Position numbers and translations under genes: made by a program. Below are positions 57,628 to 64,000 of a stretch of 64,000 nucleotides of DNA, piece by piece (the stretch's first letter is position 1; each line of letters begins with the position of its first letter). A model generated the notes under the pieces. The model was not told where the DNA came from, searched no databases, and worked only from the letters and a program-made list of their open reading frames with translations. Location of the stretch: assembly GCA_020622085.1 (NCBI GenBank), contig JAHRYM010000001.1, positions 1,158,322 through 1,222,321 of the forward strand, in the 5' to 3' direction. The DNA is from Paracoccaceae bacterium (GTDB lineage: Bacteria; Pseudomonadota; Alphaproteobacteria; Rhodobacterales; Rhodobacteraceae).

Positions 57628-57691
57628 GGCGCGCGCAAGTCACTGTTTTGAAAAGAAAACATTGACTTTTGCGCGCGCCTTGCGCTATGAC
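57628..57691 (+). promoter_or_regulatory. candidate GTA promoter with nested inverted repeat
   Basis: An inverted repeat pairs GGCGCGCGCAAGTCA (57628-57642) with TGACTTTTGCGCGCGCC (57663-57679); the arms match except for two extra T. Inside it GTTTT/AAAAC forms a small second dyad. A promoter-like pair TTGACT (57662-57667) and TATGAC (57686-57691), spaced 18 bases, overlaps the right arm. It lies 110 bases before g1. This is the place where GTA regulators such as GafA or CtrA would act, but no binding site is proved. Confidence 0.5.
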
Positions 57692-57713
57692 TTCTTCCAT
57701 GCTGGGACAAATG

Positions 57714-57750
57714 GAAAGGCGGCACCGGGAAACCGGCGGCCGCCTTTTCC
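57714..57750 (+). terminator. hairpin in the GTA leader (mltG terminator or attenuator)
   Basis: GGAAAGGCGGC pairs with GCCGCCTTTTCC, with one bulged T, over a loop ACCGGGAAACCGGCG that has internal pairing. Only four T follow. It can end mltG transcripts. It also lies downstream of the candidate promoter at 57662-57691, so it is inside the GTA leader and could act as an attenuator. Confidence 0.5.
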
Positions 57751-57801
57751 TTGTCTGCTCGTGCCGGGGGGGATCAAGCATGAGAGGCGGGCTGAGACAA
57801 T

Positions 57802-58155
57802 ATGGCAGACGGGTGTGGTGGGGCCGTGGGCAGGCCCGGGGGGAACGAGGGCGAGGAGACGGCGGATGATTTCCTGCCGCGTGTCGAGGCGCTTTACCGG
57901 GATACGGCGGAAGAGCTGTTCCGGGCGCTAGACGATCTGAAACTGGGCAAGACAGAGGTGCTGAAACCGCTGGTCGGGCAGGTCCGCGACTTGCGCGGGG
58001 TGATTCAGCTTGTGCTGGAGGAAAGGACGAAGGTTGCGAAACTCCGCAAACAGGACGACGGCGTCGTTTACCACTACGCGCTTGATTTTGAAGCCGCACG
58101 GGCTGAGATCGGGCGCCGCCTGGCTTGCCTGCGCGACGCAGGACCAGGTGGATGA
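57802..58155 (+). CDS. GTA g1, small terminase-like protein
   Basis: A 117-residue protein in the position of g1 of the R. capsulatus GTA, which acts as a non-specific small terminase subunit. After a Gly-rich start it has a coiled-coil-like segment (VEALYRDTAEELFRALDDLK and VRDLRGVIQLVLEERTKVAK) and ends in GRRLACLRDAG. The stop overlaps the start region of the terminase gene. Assignment depends on order and size. Confidence 0.75.
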   Translation: MADGCGGAVGRPGGNEGEETADDFLPRVEALYRDTAEELFRALDDLKLGKTEVLKPLVGQVRDLRGVIQLVLEERTKVAKLRKQDDGVVYHYALDFEAARAEIGRRLACLRDAGPGG

Positions 58156-59449
58156 GTTTCTGGGTGGCCTGAGCCGGGATGCGCTGATGTCGCTGCCCTG
58201 GCTTTTCGAGTTCTGGGCGCTGCCGCATCAGTTGCCGCCCGAAGGGGCCTGGAAAAGCTGGGTCATCATGGGCGGGCGCGGCGCGGGGAAGACGCGGGCG
58301 GGGGCTGAATGGGTGCGCGCCGAGGTGGAGGGCGCGCGGCCACTGGATCCCGGCCGGGCAAGGCGCGTGGCGCTGGTGGGCGAGACCATCGATCAGGTGC
58401 GCGAGGTGATGATCTTTGGCGACAGCGGGATCCTGGCCTGTTCGCCGCCGGATCGCCGCCCGGTCTGGGAAGCCACGCGGCGGCGGCTGGTCTGGCCGAA
58501 CGGCGCGGTGGCGCAGGTGTTTTCGGCGCATGACCCCGACAGCCTGCGCGGACCGCAGTTCGATGCGGCATGGGTTGATGAGCTGGCCAAGTGGAAGAAG
58601 GCGGAAACCACCTGGGACATGCTGCAATTCGCGCTGCGTCTGGGCGACAATCCGCGTCAGGTGGTGACGACGACGCCGCAGAACGTGCCGGTGCTGAAGG
58701 CAATCCTGAAGAACCCCTCGACGGTCGTGACCCATGCGCCGACGGAAGCGAACCGCGCCTATCTGGCTGCGAGTTTCCTGGAGGAAGTGCGGGCGCGCTA
58801 TGAGGGATCGCGGCTTGCGCGGCAGGAGCTGGACGGGGTGCTGCTGGAGGATGTGCAGGGTGCGCTGTGGACGACCGCGATGCTGGAAGGGGCACGGGCG
58901 GAACGGCCTGCCGCCTTTGACCGGGTGGTGGTTGCGGTCGATCCGCCGGTGACGGGGCATTCGGGGTCGGACGATTGCGGGATCGTGGTCGTGGGTGCGG
59001 TGACGCAGGGCGCGCCGCAGCAATGGCGGGCCTTTGTGATCGAGGATGCGAGCGTGTCGGGCGCATCGCCTGCCGTCTGGGCCGAAGCCGTGGCTGCGGT
59101 GGCGGCGCGGCATCAGGCTGACCGGGTGGTGGCCGAGGTGAACCAGGGCGGCGATCTGGTGACGGAAGTGCTGCGGCAAGTCGATCCGGCGATCCCGGTC
59201 AAGACCGTGCGCGCGACGCGGGGCAAGCATCTGCGGGCCGAGCCGGTCGCGGCGCTGTATGAGCAGGGCCGCGTGCATCACGTCGCGGGCGCGCGGCTGG
59301 CGGCGCTGGAGGATCAACTGTGCCGGATGACGGTGCAGGGCTGGCAGGGCAAGGGATCGCCCGACCGGCTGGATGCGCTGGTCTGGGCCATTCACGAACT
59401 GATGCTGGGGCAGGCGGGCGATCTGCGACCGCAGATGCGCGGGTTGTGA
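58148..59449 (+). CDS. GTA g2, large terminase
   Basis: A terminase of about 433 residues that packages DNA by ATP hydrolysis and cuts it. The Walker A motif is MGGRGAGKTRAGAEW (Lys about 48) and FDAAWVDELAKWKKAETTW is the Walker B region; VVVAVDPPVTGHSGSDDCG opens the nuclease domain with its Asp. DEFLGGLSRDALMSLPWLFEFWALPHQLPP is conserved in Rhodobacterales GTAs (written in part), so the start lies at or before GTG 58148; an ATG at 58187 would cut this conserved part. GTA packages random host DNA in headfuls. Confidence 0.9.
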   Translation: MDEFLGGLSRDALMSLPWLFEFWALPHQLPPEGAWKSWVIMGGRGAGKTRAGAEWVRAEVEGARPLDPGRARRVALVGETIDQVREVMIFGDSGILACSPPDRRPVWEATRRRLVWPNGAVAQVFSAHDPDSLRGPQFDAAWVDELAKWKKAETTWDMLQFALRLGDNPRQVVTTTPQNVPVLKAILKNPSTVVTHAPTEANRAYLAASFLEEVRARYEGSRLARQELDGVLLEDVQGALWTTAMLEGARAERPAAFDRVVVAVDPPVTGHSGSDDCGIVVVGAVTQGAPQQWRAFVIEDASVSGASPAVWAEAVAAVAARHQADRVVAEVNQGGDLVTEVLRQVDPAIPVKTVRATRGKHLRAEPVAALYEQGRVHHVAGARLAALEDQLCRMTVQGWQGKGSPDRLDALVWAIHELMLGQAGDLRPQMRGL

Positions 59450-59622
59450 GCCGCCGGCGGGCGGGGTGTTGCAGGGCCAAGGCCAGCGGCGAACGCCCGC
59501 CGGTGCAGAAATTAACCGATGGATAAGCATATGGAGCGGGACAGCCGACGGGGTGCGGGAGCCTCGGGCCGGATACGGGAAACCGGAGACGGTGGGCGTG
59601 ACGCGACGAGCAGGAGAGCGGG

Positions 59623-60792
59623 ATGGGTTGGACTTTTTTCCGGCGCGAGGCGCAGGCGCCGGTGGAGCAGAAGGCCTCGGCCACGGGGCGGGTGGTTGCC
59701 TGGGGGTCTTCGGGGCGCGTCGCCTGGAGCCCGCGTGATACCGTGAGCCTGACGCGGACCGGGTTCACCGGCAATCCGGTGGGGTTCCGCTGCGTGAAGC
59801 TGATCGCGGAAGCGGCGGCGGCACTGCCCCTGGTGTTGCAGGACGCGAGCTGCCGCTATGAGGAGCATCCGATCCTTGACCTGATGGCGCGCCCGAATGC
59901 GGCGCAGGGCCGGGCCGAGTTCTTCGAGGCGCTTTATGGCCAGATGCTTCTGTCGGGGAACGGCTATCTGGAGGCGGTCGGCGATGGCGGCGTGCCGGGG
60001 GAACTGCATGTGCTGCGGTCGGACCGGATGAGCATCGTTCCGGGCGCGGATGGCTGGCCGGTTGCATATGACTACACCGTGGGCGGGCGCAAGCACCGCT
60101 TTGACATGACCGGGCATCCCGATCCGATCTGCCATATCCGCAGCTTCCACCCGCAGGACGACCACTATGGCCTGTCGCCGATGCAGGCGGCGGCGGTGGC
60201 GGTCGATGTCCACAACAGCGCCAGCGCCTGGTCGAAGGCGCTTCTGGACAATGCGGCGCGGCCCTCGGGGGCGATCGTCTACAAGGGGGTGGACGGACAG
60301 GGGCAGCTTTCGCCGGATCAGTATGACCGGCTGGTGGGCGAGATGGAGATGCACCACCAGGGCGCGCGGAATGCCGGGCGGCCGATGCTGCTGGAGGGGG
60401 GCCTTGACTGGAAGCCGATGGGGTTTTCGCCGTCCGACATGGAGTTCCAGAAGACCAAGGAGGCGGCGGCGCGGGAAATCGCGCTGGCCTTCGGGGTGCC
60501 GCCGATGCTGCTGGGCGTTCCGGGCGACGCGACCTATGCCAATTACCAGGAGGCGAATCGGGCCTTTTACCGGCTGACGGTGCTGCCCCTGGCGACGCGG
60601 GTCGCGGCCTCGGTGGGCTACTGGCTTTCGGGCTTTGCAGGCGCGTCGGTGGAACTGCGGCCCGATCAGGACCAGGTGCCGGCGCTGGCGGCCGAACGCG
60701 ACCAGCAGTGGAAGCGGGTGGGTGAGGCGAGCTTCCTGACTGACCCGGAAAAGCGCCGCCTGCTGGGCTTGCCGCCGCTGGAGCCTTCCTGA
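59623..60792 (+). CDS. GTA g3, HK97-type portal protein
   Basis: A 389-residue portal. MGWTFFRREAQ opens the protein; NPVGFRCVKLIAEAAAALPL and LYGQMLLSGNGYLE are family hallmarks, and the C-terminal part has ALAFGVPPMLLGVPGDATY. The ring-shaped portal joins the terminase during packaging and later the tail. The 173-base gap behind g2 has no gene. Its stop overlaps the next ATG by one base. Confidence 0.92.
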   Translation: MGWTFFRREAQAPVEQKASATGRVVAWGSSGRVAWSPRDTVSLTRTGFTGNPVGFRCVKLIAEAAAALPLVLQDASCRYEEHPILDLMARPNAAQGRAEFFEALYGQMLLSGNGYLEAVGDGGVPGELHVLRSDRMSIVPGADGWPVAYDYTVGGRKHRFDMTGHPDPICHIRSFHPQDDHYGLSPMQAAAVAVDVHNSASAWSKALLDNAARPSGAIVYKGVDGQGQLSPDQYDRLVGEMEMHHQGARNAGRPMLLEGGLDWKPMGFSPSDMEFQKTKEAAAREIALAFGVPPMLLGVPGDATYANYQEANRAFYRLTVLPLATRVAASVGYWLSGFAGASVELRPDQDQVPALAAERDQQWKRVGEASFLTDPEKRRLLGLPPLEPS

Positions 60793-61034
60793 TGGCGGCT
60801 GCGGGCGGGGGCTCGCGCTATCTGAAGGAGCCCTTCGACTGTGCCCATGAGCACAGGTTCGAGGCGACGGAGCGGATCATGGAATTGCAGTTCGAGAATG
60901 TCGACCGGCGGCTGGAGAAGATCGAGGCGATGATCCTCGGCGTCGAGAAACGGTTGTGGATGGCGGTGTTCGGCGTGGTGGGGGTGATCCTGAGCCAGGC
61001 GGTCCAGTCGATCCTGACCTTCGGCACGAAATGA
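60792..61034 (+). CDS. GTA g3.5, small membrane-anchored head protein
   Basis: An 80-residue protein with an amphipathic or coiled-coil middle (HRFEATERIMELQFENVDRR) and a hydrophobic C-terminal helix (MAVFGVVGVILSQAVQSIL). It matches the small gene g3.5 between portal and protease in R. capsulatus GTA, which is needed for normal head formation as I recall. It overlaps the portal stop. Confidence 0.82.
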   Translation: MAAAGGGSRYLKEPFDCAHEHRFEATERIMELQFENVDRRLEKIEAMILGVEKRLWMAVFGVVGVILSQAVQSILTFGTK

Positions 61035-61045
61035 GGAGAGACGGG

Positions 61046-61597
61046 ATGCAGGACGGTCTGGAGACGAAATTCGCGCGGCTGGGCGAGGATCTGGCGGTCA
61101 GCGAGGGCAGCGTGATCGAGGGCTACGCCTCGATCTTCGGGCTGACCGACCAGGGCGGCGATGTGGTGGAGGCGGGGGCCTATGCGGCCTCGCTTGCGGC
61201 GCTTGCGGCCTCGGGGCGGCGGGTGAAGATGCTGTGGCAGCACGACCCGACGCAGCCCATCGGCGTCTGGGACGAGGTGCGCGAAGACGCAAAGGGCCTT
61301 TACGTCAAGGGCCGCATCCTGAGCGAGGTGGCCCAGGGCCGCGACGCGGCGGCGCTTCTGGCGGCGGGGGCGATCGACGGGCTGTCGATCGGTTATCGCA
61401 CGGTGAAGTCCGAACGCGACGGCAGGGGTCGCCGGCGGCTGGTGGAACTGGATCTTTGGGAAGTGTCGCTGGTGACGTTCCCGATGCTGCCCGACGCCCG
61501 GATAGGCGCGAAAGCCGATGCCCATGAAGCCGCCGGACTGATGCGCGAAATCGTCGCCGCCTTTGATGCGGCAAGCGCGGCGCTGACCTGCGGCTGA
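61046..61597 (+). CDS. GTA g4, prohead protease
   Basis: A 183-residue HK97-type prohead protease that matures the capsid. His66 (MLWQHDPTQPIG) and Ser114 (DGLSIGYRT) are the catalytic pair. GYASIFGLTDQGGDVVE is the conserved N-terminal segment. The ATG at 61046 follows GAGGAGAGACGGG; an ATG at 61031 overlaps the g3.5 stop but has a weaker site. Confidence 0.93.
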   Translation: MQDGLETKFARLGEDLAVSEGSVIEGYASIFGLTDQGGDVVEAGAYAASLAALAASGRRVKMLWQHDPTQPIGVWDEVREDAKGLYVKGRILSEVAQGRDAAALLAAGAIDGLSIGYRTVKSERDGRGRRRLVELDLWEVSLVTFPMLPDARIGAKADAHEAAGLMREIVAAFDAASAALTCG

Positions 61598-61640
61598 GCG
61601 ATCCGGCAGGCGCCGGGATTACAGGTGAAAGGACTAGGGA

Positions 61641-62837
61641 ATGGTGAAAACCGAGGCGAAGGCCTTGGCCGGGGAAGGTGCGTCTGCCTTTCCGGCAAGC
61701 GAGGTGAAGACCGCGCTGAACGGGTTCCTGACGGCGTTCAGGGGCTTTCAGGACGAAACGACGTTGAAGCTCAAACAACAGGAAGAGCGACTGACCATGC
61801 TTGATCGCAAGATGAACCATGCCGGGCGTCCGGCGCTGGCAGCGACGGCCGATCTGGACGTGCCGCACAAGAAAGCCTTCGCCGCCTATCTGCGGTCAGG
61901 CGATGATGACGGGCTGCGCGGCCTTGCGCTGGAAGGCAAGGGCCTGAACACCCAGGTCAATGCCGAGGGCGGCTTTCTGGTGGACCCGCAGACCTCGGAG
62001 CGGATCCGCGGCGTGCTGCGGTCCACCGCTTCGATCCGCGCCATCGCCAATGTGGTGAGCGTCGAGGCCACGTCCTTCGACGTGCTGGTGGACCACACCG
62101 AACTTGGTTCCGGCTGGGCCACGGAAACCGGCACCCTGACCGAGACCGGCGCGCCGCAGATCGACCGCATCGCCATTCCGCTGCATGAGCTGGCGGCGAT
62201 GCCGAAGGCAAGCCAGCGCCTGCTGGACGACAGCGCCTTCGATATCGAGGGCTGGCTGGCGGAGCGCATTGCAGATCGTTTCTCGCGCGCCGAGGGTCAG
62301 GCGTTTGTCTCGGGTGACGGCGTGGACAAGCCGAAGGGCTTCCTGTCGCATGCCAAGGTAGCCAATGCGACCTGGGCCTGGGGCAGCCTTGGCTATGTCG
62401 TCACGGGCAACGCGGGCGATTTCGCCACCACCAACGCCAGCGATGCGATCGTCGATCTGGTCTATGCGCTGAACGCGGAATATCGCGCCAATGCGACCTT
62501 CGTCATGAATTCGAAGACCGCGGGTGCGGTGCGCAAGATGAAGGATGCGGATGGCCGCTTCCTGTGGGCCGACGGCCTGCAGGCCGGGGAACCCGCGCGC
62601 CTGATGGGCTATCCGGTGCTGATTTCCGAGGACATGCCCGACATCGCCGCCAATGCCCATGCGCTTGCCTTTGGCGATTTCAAGAACGGCTACACGGTTG
62701 CCGAACGCCCGGACATGCGGGTGCTGCGCGATCCGTTCTCGGCCAAGCCGCATGTGCTGTTCTATGCCAGCAAGCGCGTGGGCGGTGATGTGAGCGATTT
62801 CGCCGCGATCAAGCTGCTGAAATTCGCCGTGTCGTGA
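61641..62837 (+). CDS. GTA g5, HK97-type major capsid protein
   Basis: A 398-residue capsid precursor. The first about 100 residues contain the helical scaffold part (DETTLKLKQQEERLTMLDRK) normally removed by g4. The mature domain starts near AYLRSGDDDGLRGLALEGK and ends DFKNGYTVAERPDMRVLRDPF and DFAAIKLLKFAVS. The gene ends just before a perfect 26-base palindrome. Confidence 0.95.
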   Translation: MVKTEAKALAGEGASAFPASEVKTALNGFLTAFRGFQDETTLKLKQQEERLTMLDRKMNHAGRPALAATADLDVPHKKAFAAYLRSGDDDGLRGLALEGKGLNTQVNAEGGFLVDPQTSERIRGVLRSTASIRAIANVVSVEATSFDVLVDHTELGSGWATETGTLTETGAPQIDRIAIPLHELAAMPKASQRLLDDSAFDIEGWLAERIADRFSRAEGQAFVSGDGVDKPKGFLSHAKVANATWAWGSLGYVVTGNAGDFATTNASDAIVDLVYALNAEYRANATFVMNSKTAGAVRKMKDADGRFLWADGLQAGEPARLMGYPVLISEDMPDIAANAHALAFGDFKNGYTVAERPDMRVLRDPFSAKPHVLFYASKRVGGDVSDFAAIKLLKFAVS

Positions 62838-62844
62838 CACTGCT

Positions 62845-62870
62845 CCAGGGGCCGGCATGCCGGCCCCTGG
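62845..62870 (+). repeat. 26-base perfect palindrome after the capsid gene
   Basis: CCAGGGGCCGGCA and its exact complement without spacer, starting eight bases after the g5 stop. As RNA it forms a strong hairpin. It could protect the capsid mRNA 3' end or reduce read-through into g6 so that the capsid is made in excess. No T-run follows. Confidence 0.7.
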
Positions 62871-63035
62871 CCGGGCGCGGGTCGAGGCGCTGCGCGCGCC
62901 CCGTTTTTCCGCAGCTGTCCCCTCCATCCGAGCGAGCGGGGAACGCGCGTGTCCGGCCCGCGCCCGATCCTGGCCCGGGGCGAGCAGGCGCCAGCACGCG
63001 GCGCTGAACCGAGCGCCATCCATCTGGAGATTGAG

Positions 63036-63626
63036 ATGAACCTGAGCGAATTGACGCCCGTTCCGCAGTCCGCCTTGCCGGTCGCCGAGCTGAAGGAACA
63101 TTTGCGACTGGGCACCGGTTTTGCCGACGAGGCAGTGCAGGACGGGCTGTTGGCGGGGTATCTGCGCGCGGCCCTTGCCGCGATCGAGGGCCGGACGGCC
63201 AAGGCGCTGATCGCGCGCGAATTCCTGCTGGAACTGTCGAGCTGGCGCGATGAGTCCCGCCAGCCCCTGCCGGTGGCGCCGGTGGCGTCGGTCGTGTCGG
63301 TGACGATGCAGGGACGCGACGGCACCGGCATCGTGCTGGACCCTGACCGCTATCGGCTGGTGCGCGACACACACCGGCCGGTTCTGGAAGGGGCGGGATC
63401 CTTCCTGCCGGCGATCCCGCTGGGCGGGCGGGTTGAAGTAGCGTTCCTGGGCGGATTTGGCCCATGGTCGCTGCTGCCCGCCGATCTGGCGCAGGCGGTG
63501 CTTCTGCTGGCGGCGCAGTTTCACGAATACCGCCATGAACCTGCGCTCCGTGGCCTGCCGCAGAGCGTTGCCCGGATGATCGAACCCTGGCGTCTGGTCC
63601 GGGTTCTGGGCGGGGGGGCAGCATGA
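63036..63626 (+). CDS. GTA g6, head-tail connector
   Basis: A 196-residue connector of the gp6/phiE125 gp8-like family. MNLSELTPVPQSALPVAELK starts the protein; AVAAIEGRTAKALIAREFLL-type and LAQAVLLLAAQFHEYRHE segments are typical. It forms the ring below the portal. Start at 63036 (GGAGATTGAG before it); the upstream in-frame extension is not conserved. Four-base overlap with g7. Confidence 0.88.
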   Translation: MNLSELTPVPQSALPVAELKEHLRLGTGFADEAVQDGLLAGYLRAALAAIEGRTAKALIAREFLLELSSWRDESRQPLPVAPVASVVSVTMQGRDGTGIVLDPDRYRLVRDTHRPVLEGAGSFLPAIPLGGRVEVAFLGGFGPWSLLPADLAQAVLLLAAQFHEYRHEPALRGLPQSVARMIEPWRLVRVLGGGAA

Positions 63627-63955
63627 GGCGGCTGAACCGGAAACTGGTGCTGGAAGGGCCGGTGCGGGCCCCCGACGGTGGCGGCGGCGCGCGACAGACC
63701 TGGGTTGCGCGCGGGGTCCATTGGGCGGCGGTGGAGGCGGCCACGGGGGCCGAGCGGGCTGGTGAGGCTCTGACGCTTTCGGGGGTGCCGGTCCGGGTTT
63801 TTGTGCGCGGCGCTCCGGTTGGCAGCCCGGCGCGGCCGCGCCCCGATGATCGGTTCAGGGAAGGACAGCGGTTGTTCCGGATCCTTTCCGTGACCGAGGC
63901 CGATGCGGATGGGCGTTACCTGGTCTGTCAGGCGCGCGAGGAGGTGGTGGCATGA
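63623..63955 (+). CDS. GTA g7, head-tail adaptor
   Basis: A 110-residue small protein in the position of g7, a head-closure or adaptor protein of the SPP1 gp16-like type. LNRKLVLEGPVRAPDGGGGA, then QTWVARGVHWAAVEA, DDRFREGQRLFRILSV and GRYLVCQAREEVV are visible. It overlaps g6 and g8 by four bases each. Confidence 0.87.
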   Translation: MRRLNRKLVLEGPVRAPDGGGGARQTWVARGVHWAAVEAATGAERAGEALTLSGVPVRVFVRGAPVGSPARPRPDDRFREGQRLFRILSVTEADADGRYLVCQAREEVVA

Positions 63956-64000
63956 GCTATGCGATGGGGGCCTCGCTTCAGAAGGCGGTCCATGGCCGGC
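63952..64000 (+). CDS. GTA g8, DUF3168 tail protein (partial)
   Basis: The window ends 49 bases into this gene. The visible start MSYAMGASLQKAVHGR matches the beginning of g8 (DUF3168) proteins of Rhodobacterales GTAs, thought to be a tail terminator. It overlaps g7 by ATGA. The rest of the cluster (g9 to g15) should lie beyond the window. Confidence 0.75.
   Translation, partial: MSYAMGASLQKAVHGR

Noticed and set aside
57164-59530. 788-codon open frame on the minus strand
   Set aside because: Antisense to mltG and the GTA terminase; Pro/Arg/His-rich and without a recognisable domain.
59519-59746. 75-codon frame between terminase and portal
   Set aside because: It overlaps the portal start out of phase, is Arg/Gly-rich, and the same gap in known GTA clusters has no gene that I recall.
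57802-64000. integrated prophage
   Set aside because: No integrase, repressor, replication or lysis gene is present, and gene order and small gene g3.5 match a GTA.

Overview
The window reads as chromosome of a high-GC alphaproteobacterium of the order Rhodobacterales (Rhodobacter/Paracoccus-like). Three things point there: a block at the right end with the gene order of the Rhodobacter capsulatus gene transfer agent (GTA), the sulfur-assimilation set DUF2849-cysI-cysH-DUF934-fpr, and copies of an intergenic element around GTATTTGGGCAAAGAAGAA that I recall from this order. Nearly all sequence is coding, genes are tightly packed, and many neighbours overlap by ATGA. No rRNA, CRISPR array, insertion sequence or integrase was seen.

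Layout. 1-4640: assimilatory sulfate reduction operon with a divergent Lrp/AsnC regulator. 4671-9100: EamA transporter, triosephosphate isomerase, IscA/HesB-type Fe-S carrier, a DUF3307-SatD pair and SufT. 9096-18844: an enolase-superfamily racemase coupled to a GNAT acyltransferase, facing a RpiR regulator, a complete dipeptide-type ABC importer and an M81 (MlrC-like) metallopeptidase; this is probably one catabolic unit for D- or N-acyl amino acids or small peptides. 18872-23033: enoyl-CoA hydratase, a second EamA protein, then a small corrinoid-related group (DGC zinc protein, DUF1638, an unlisted 57-residue membrane protein, corrinoid protein). 23434-28560: Ppx/GppA, RlmE, a free-standing Hint protein, a FAD amine oxidase and a Tat-exported DUF882 protein. 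28849-33270: L,D-transpeptidase, LpxD, a dedicated ACP and a ketosynthase. 33401-40852: class I aldolase, Pgk, two tandem cyclophilins, RlmL-like methyltransferase, KynA/KynU and an ICMT-like membrane protein. 40902-46807: glnBA, Nnr, a second Hint protein, tRNA-Leu and trigger factor. 46864-52000: a decayed yihY remnant, rpsF-rpsR-rplI, YceI, a low-GC patch with a nonsense-interrupted small gene, and a cytochrome b561-YceI fusion. 52176-57613: fabD-fabG-acpP-(dps)-fabF-mltG. 57662-64000: GTA genes g1 to g8, with g8 cut by the window end.

The points that most deserve follow-up are: the candidate D-to-L amino acid conversion unit; an nnr gene that carries both an in-frame copy of the dispersed repeat and a sharply bounded low-GC central segment; a GTA leader with a nested inverted repeat, a promoter-like pair and a hairpin before g1; the yihY relic and amber-interrupted gene; and the stand-alone corrinoid group. 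All functions are inferred from reading motifs by eye; no database search was run.
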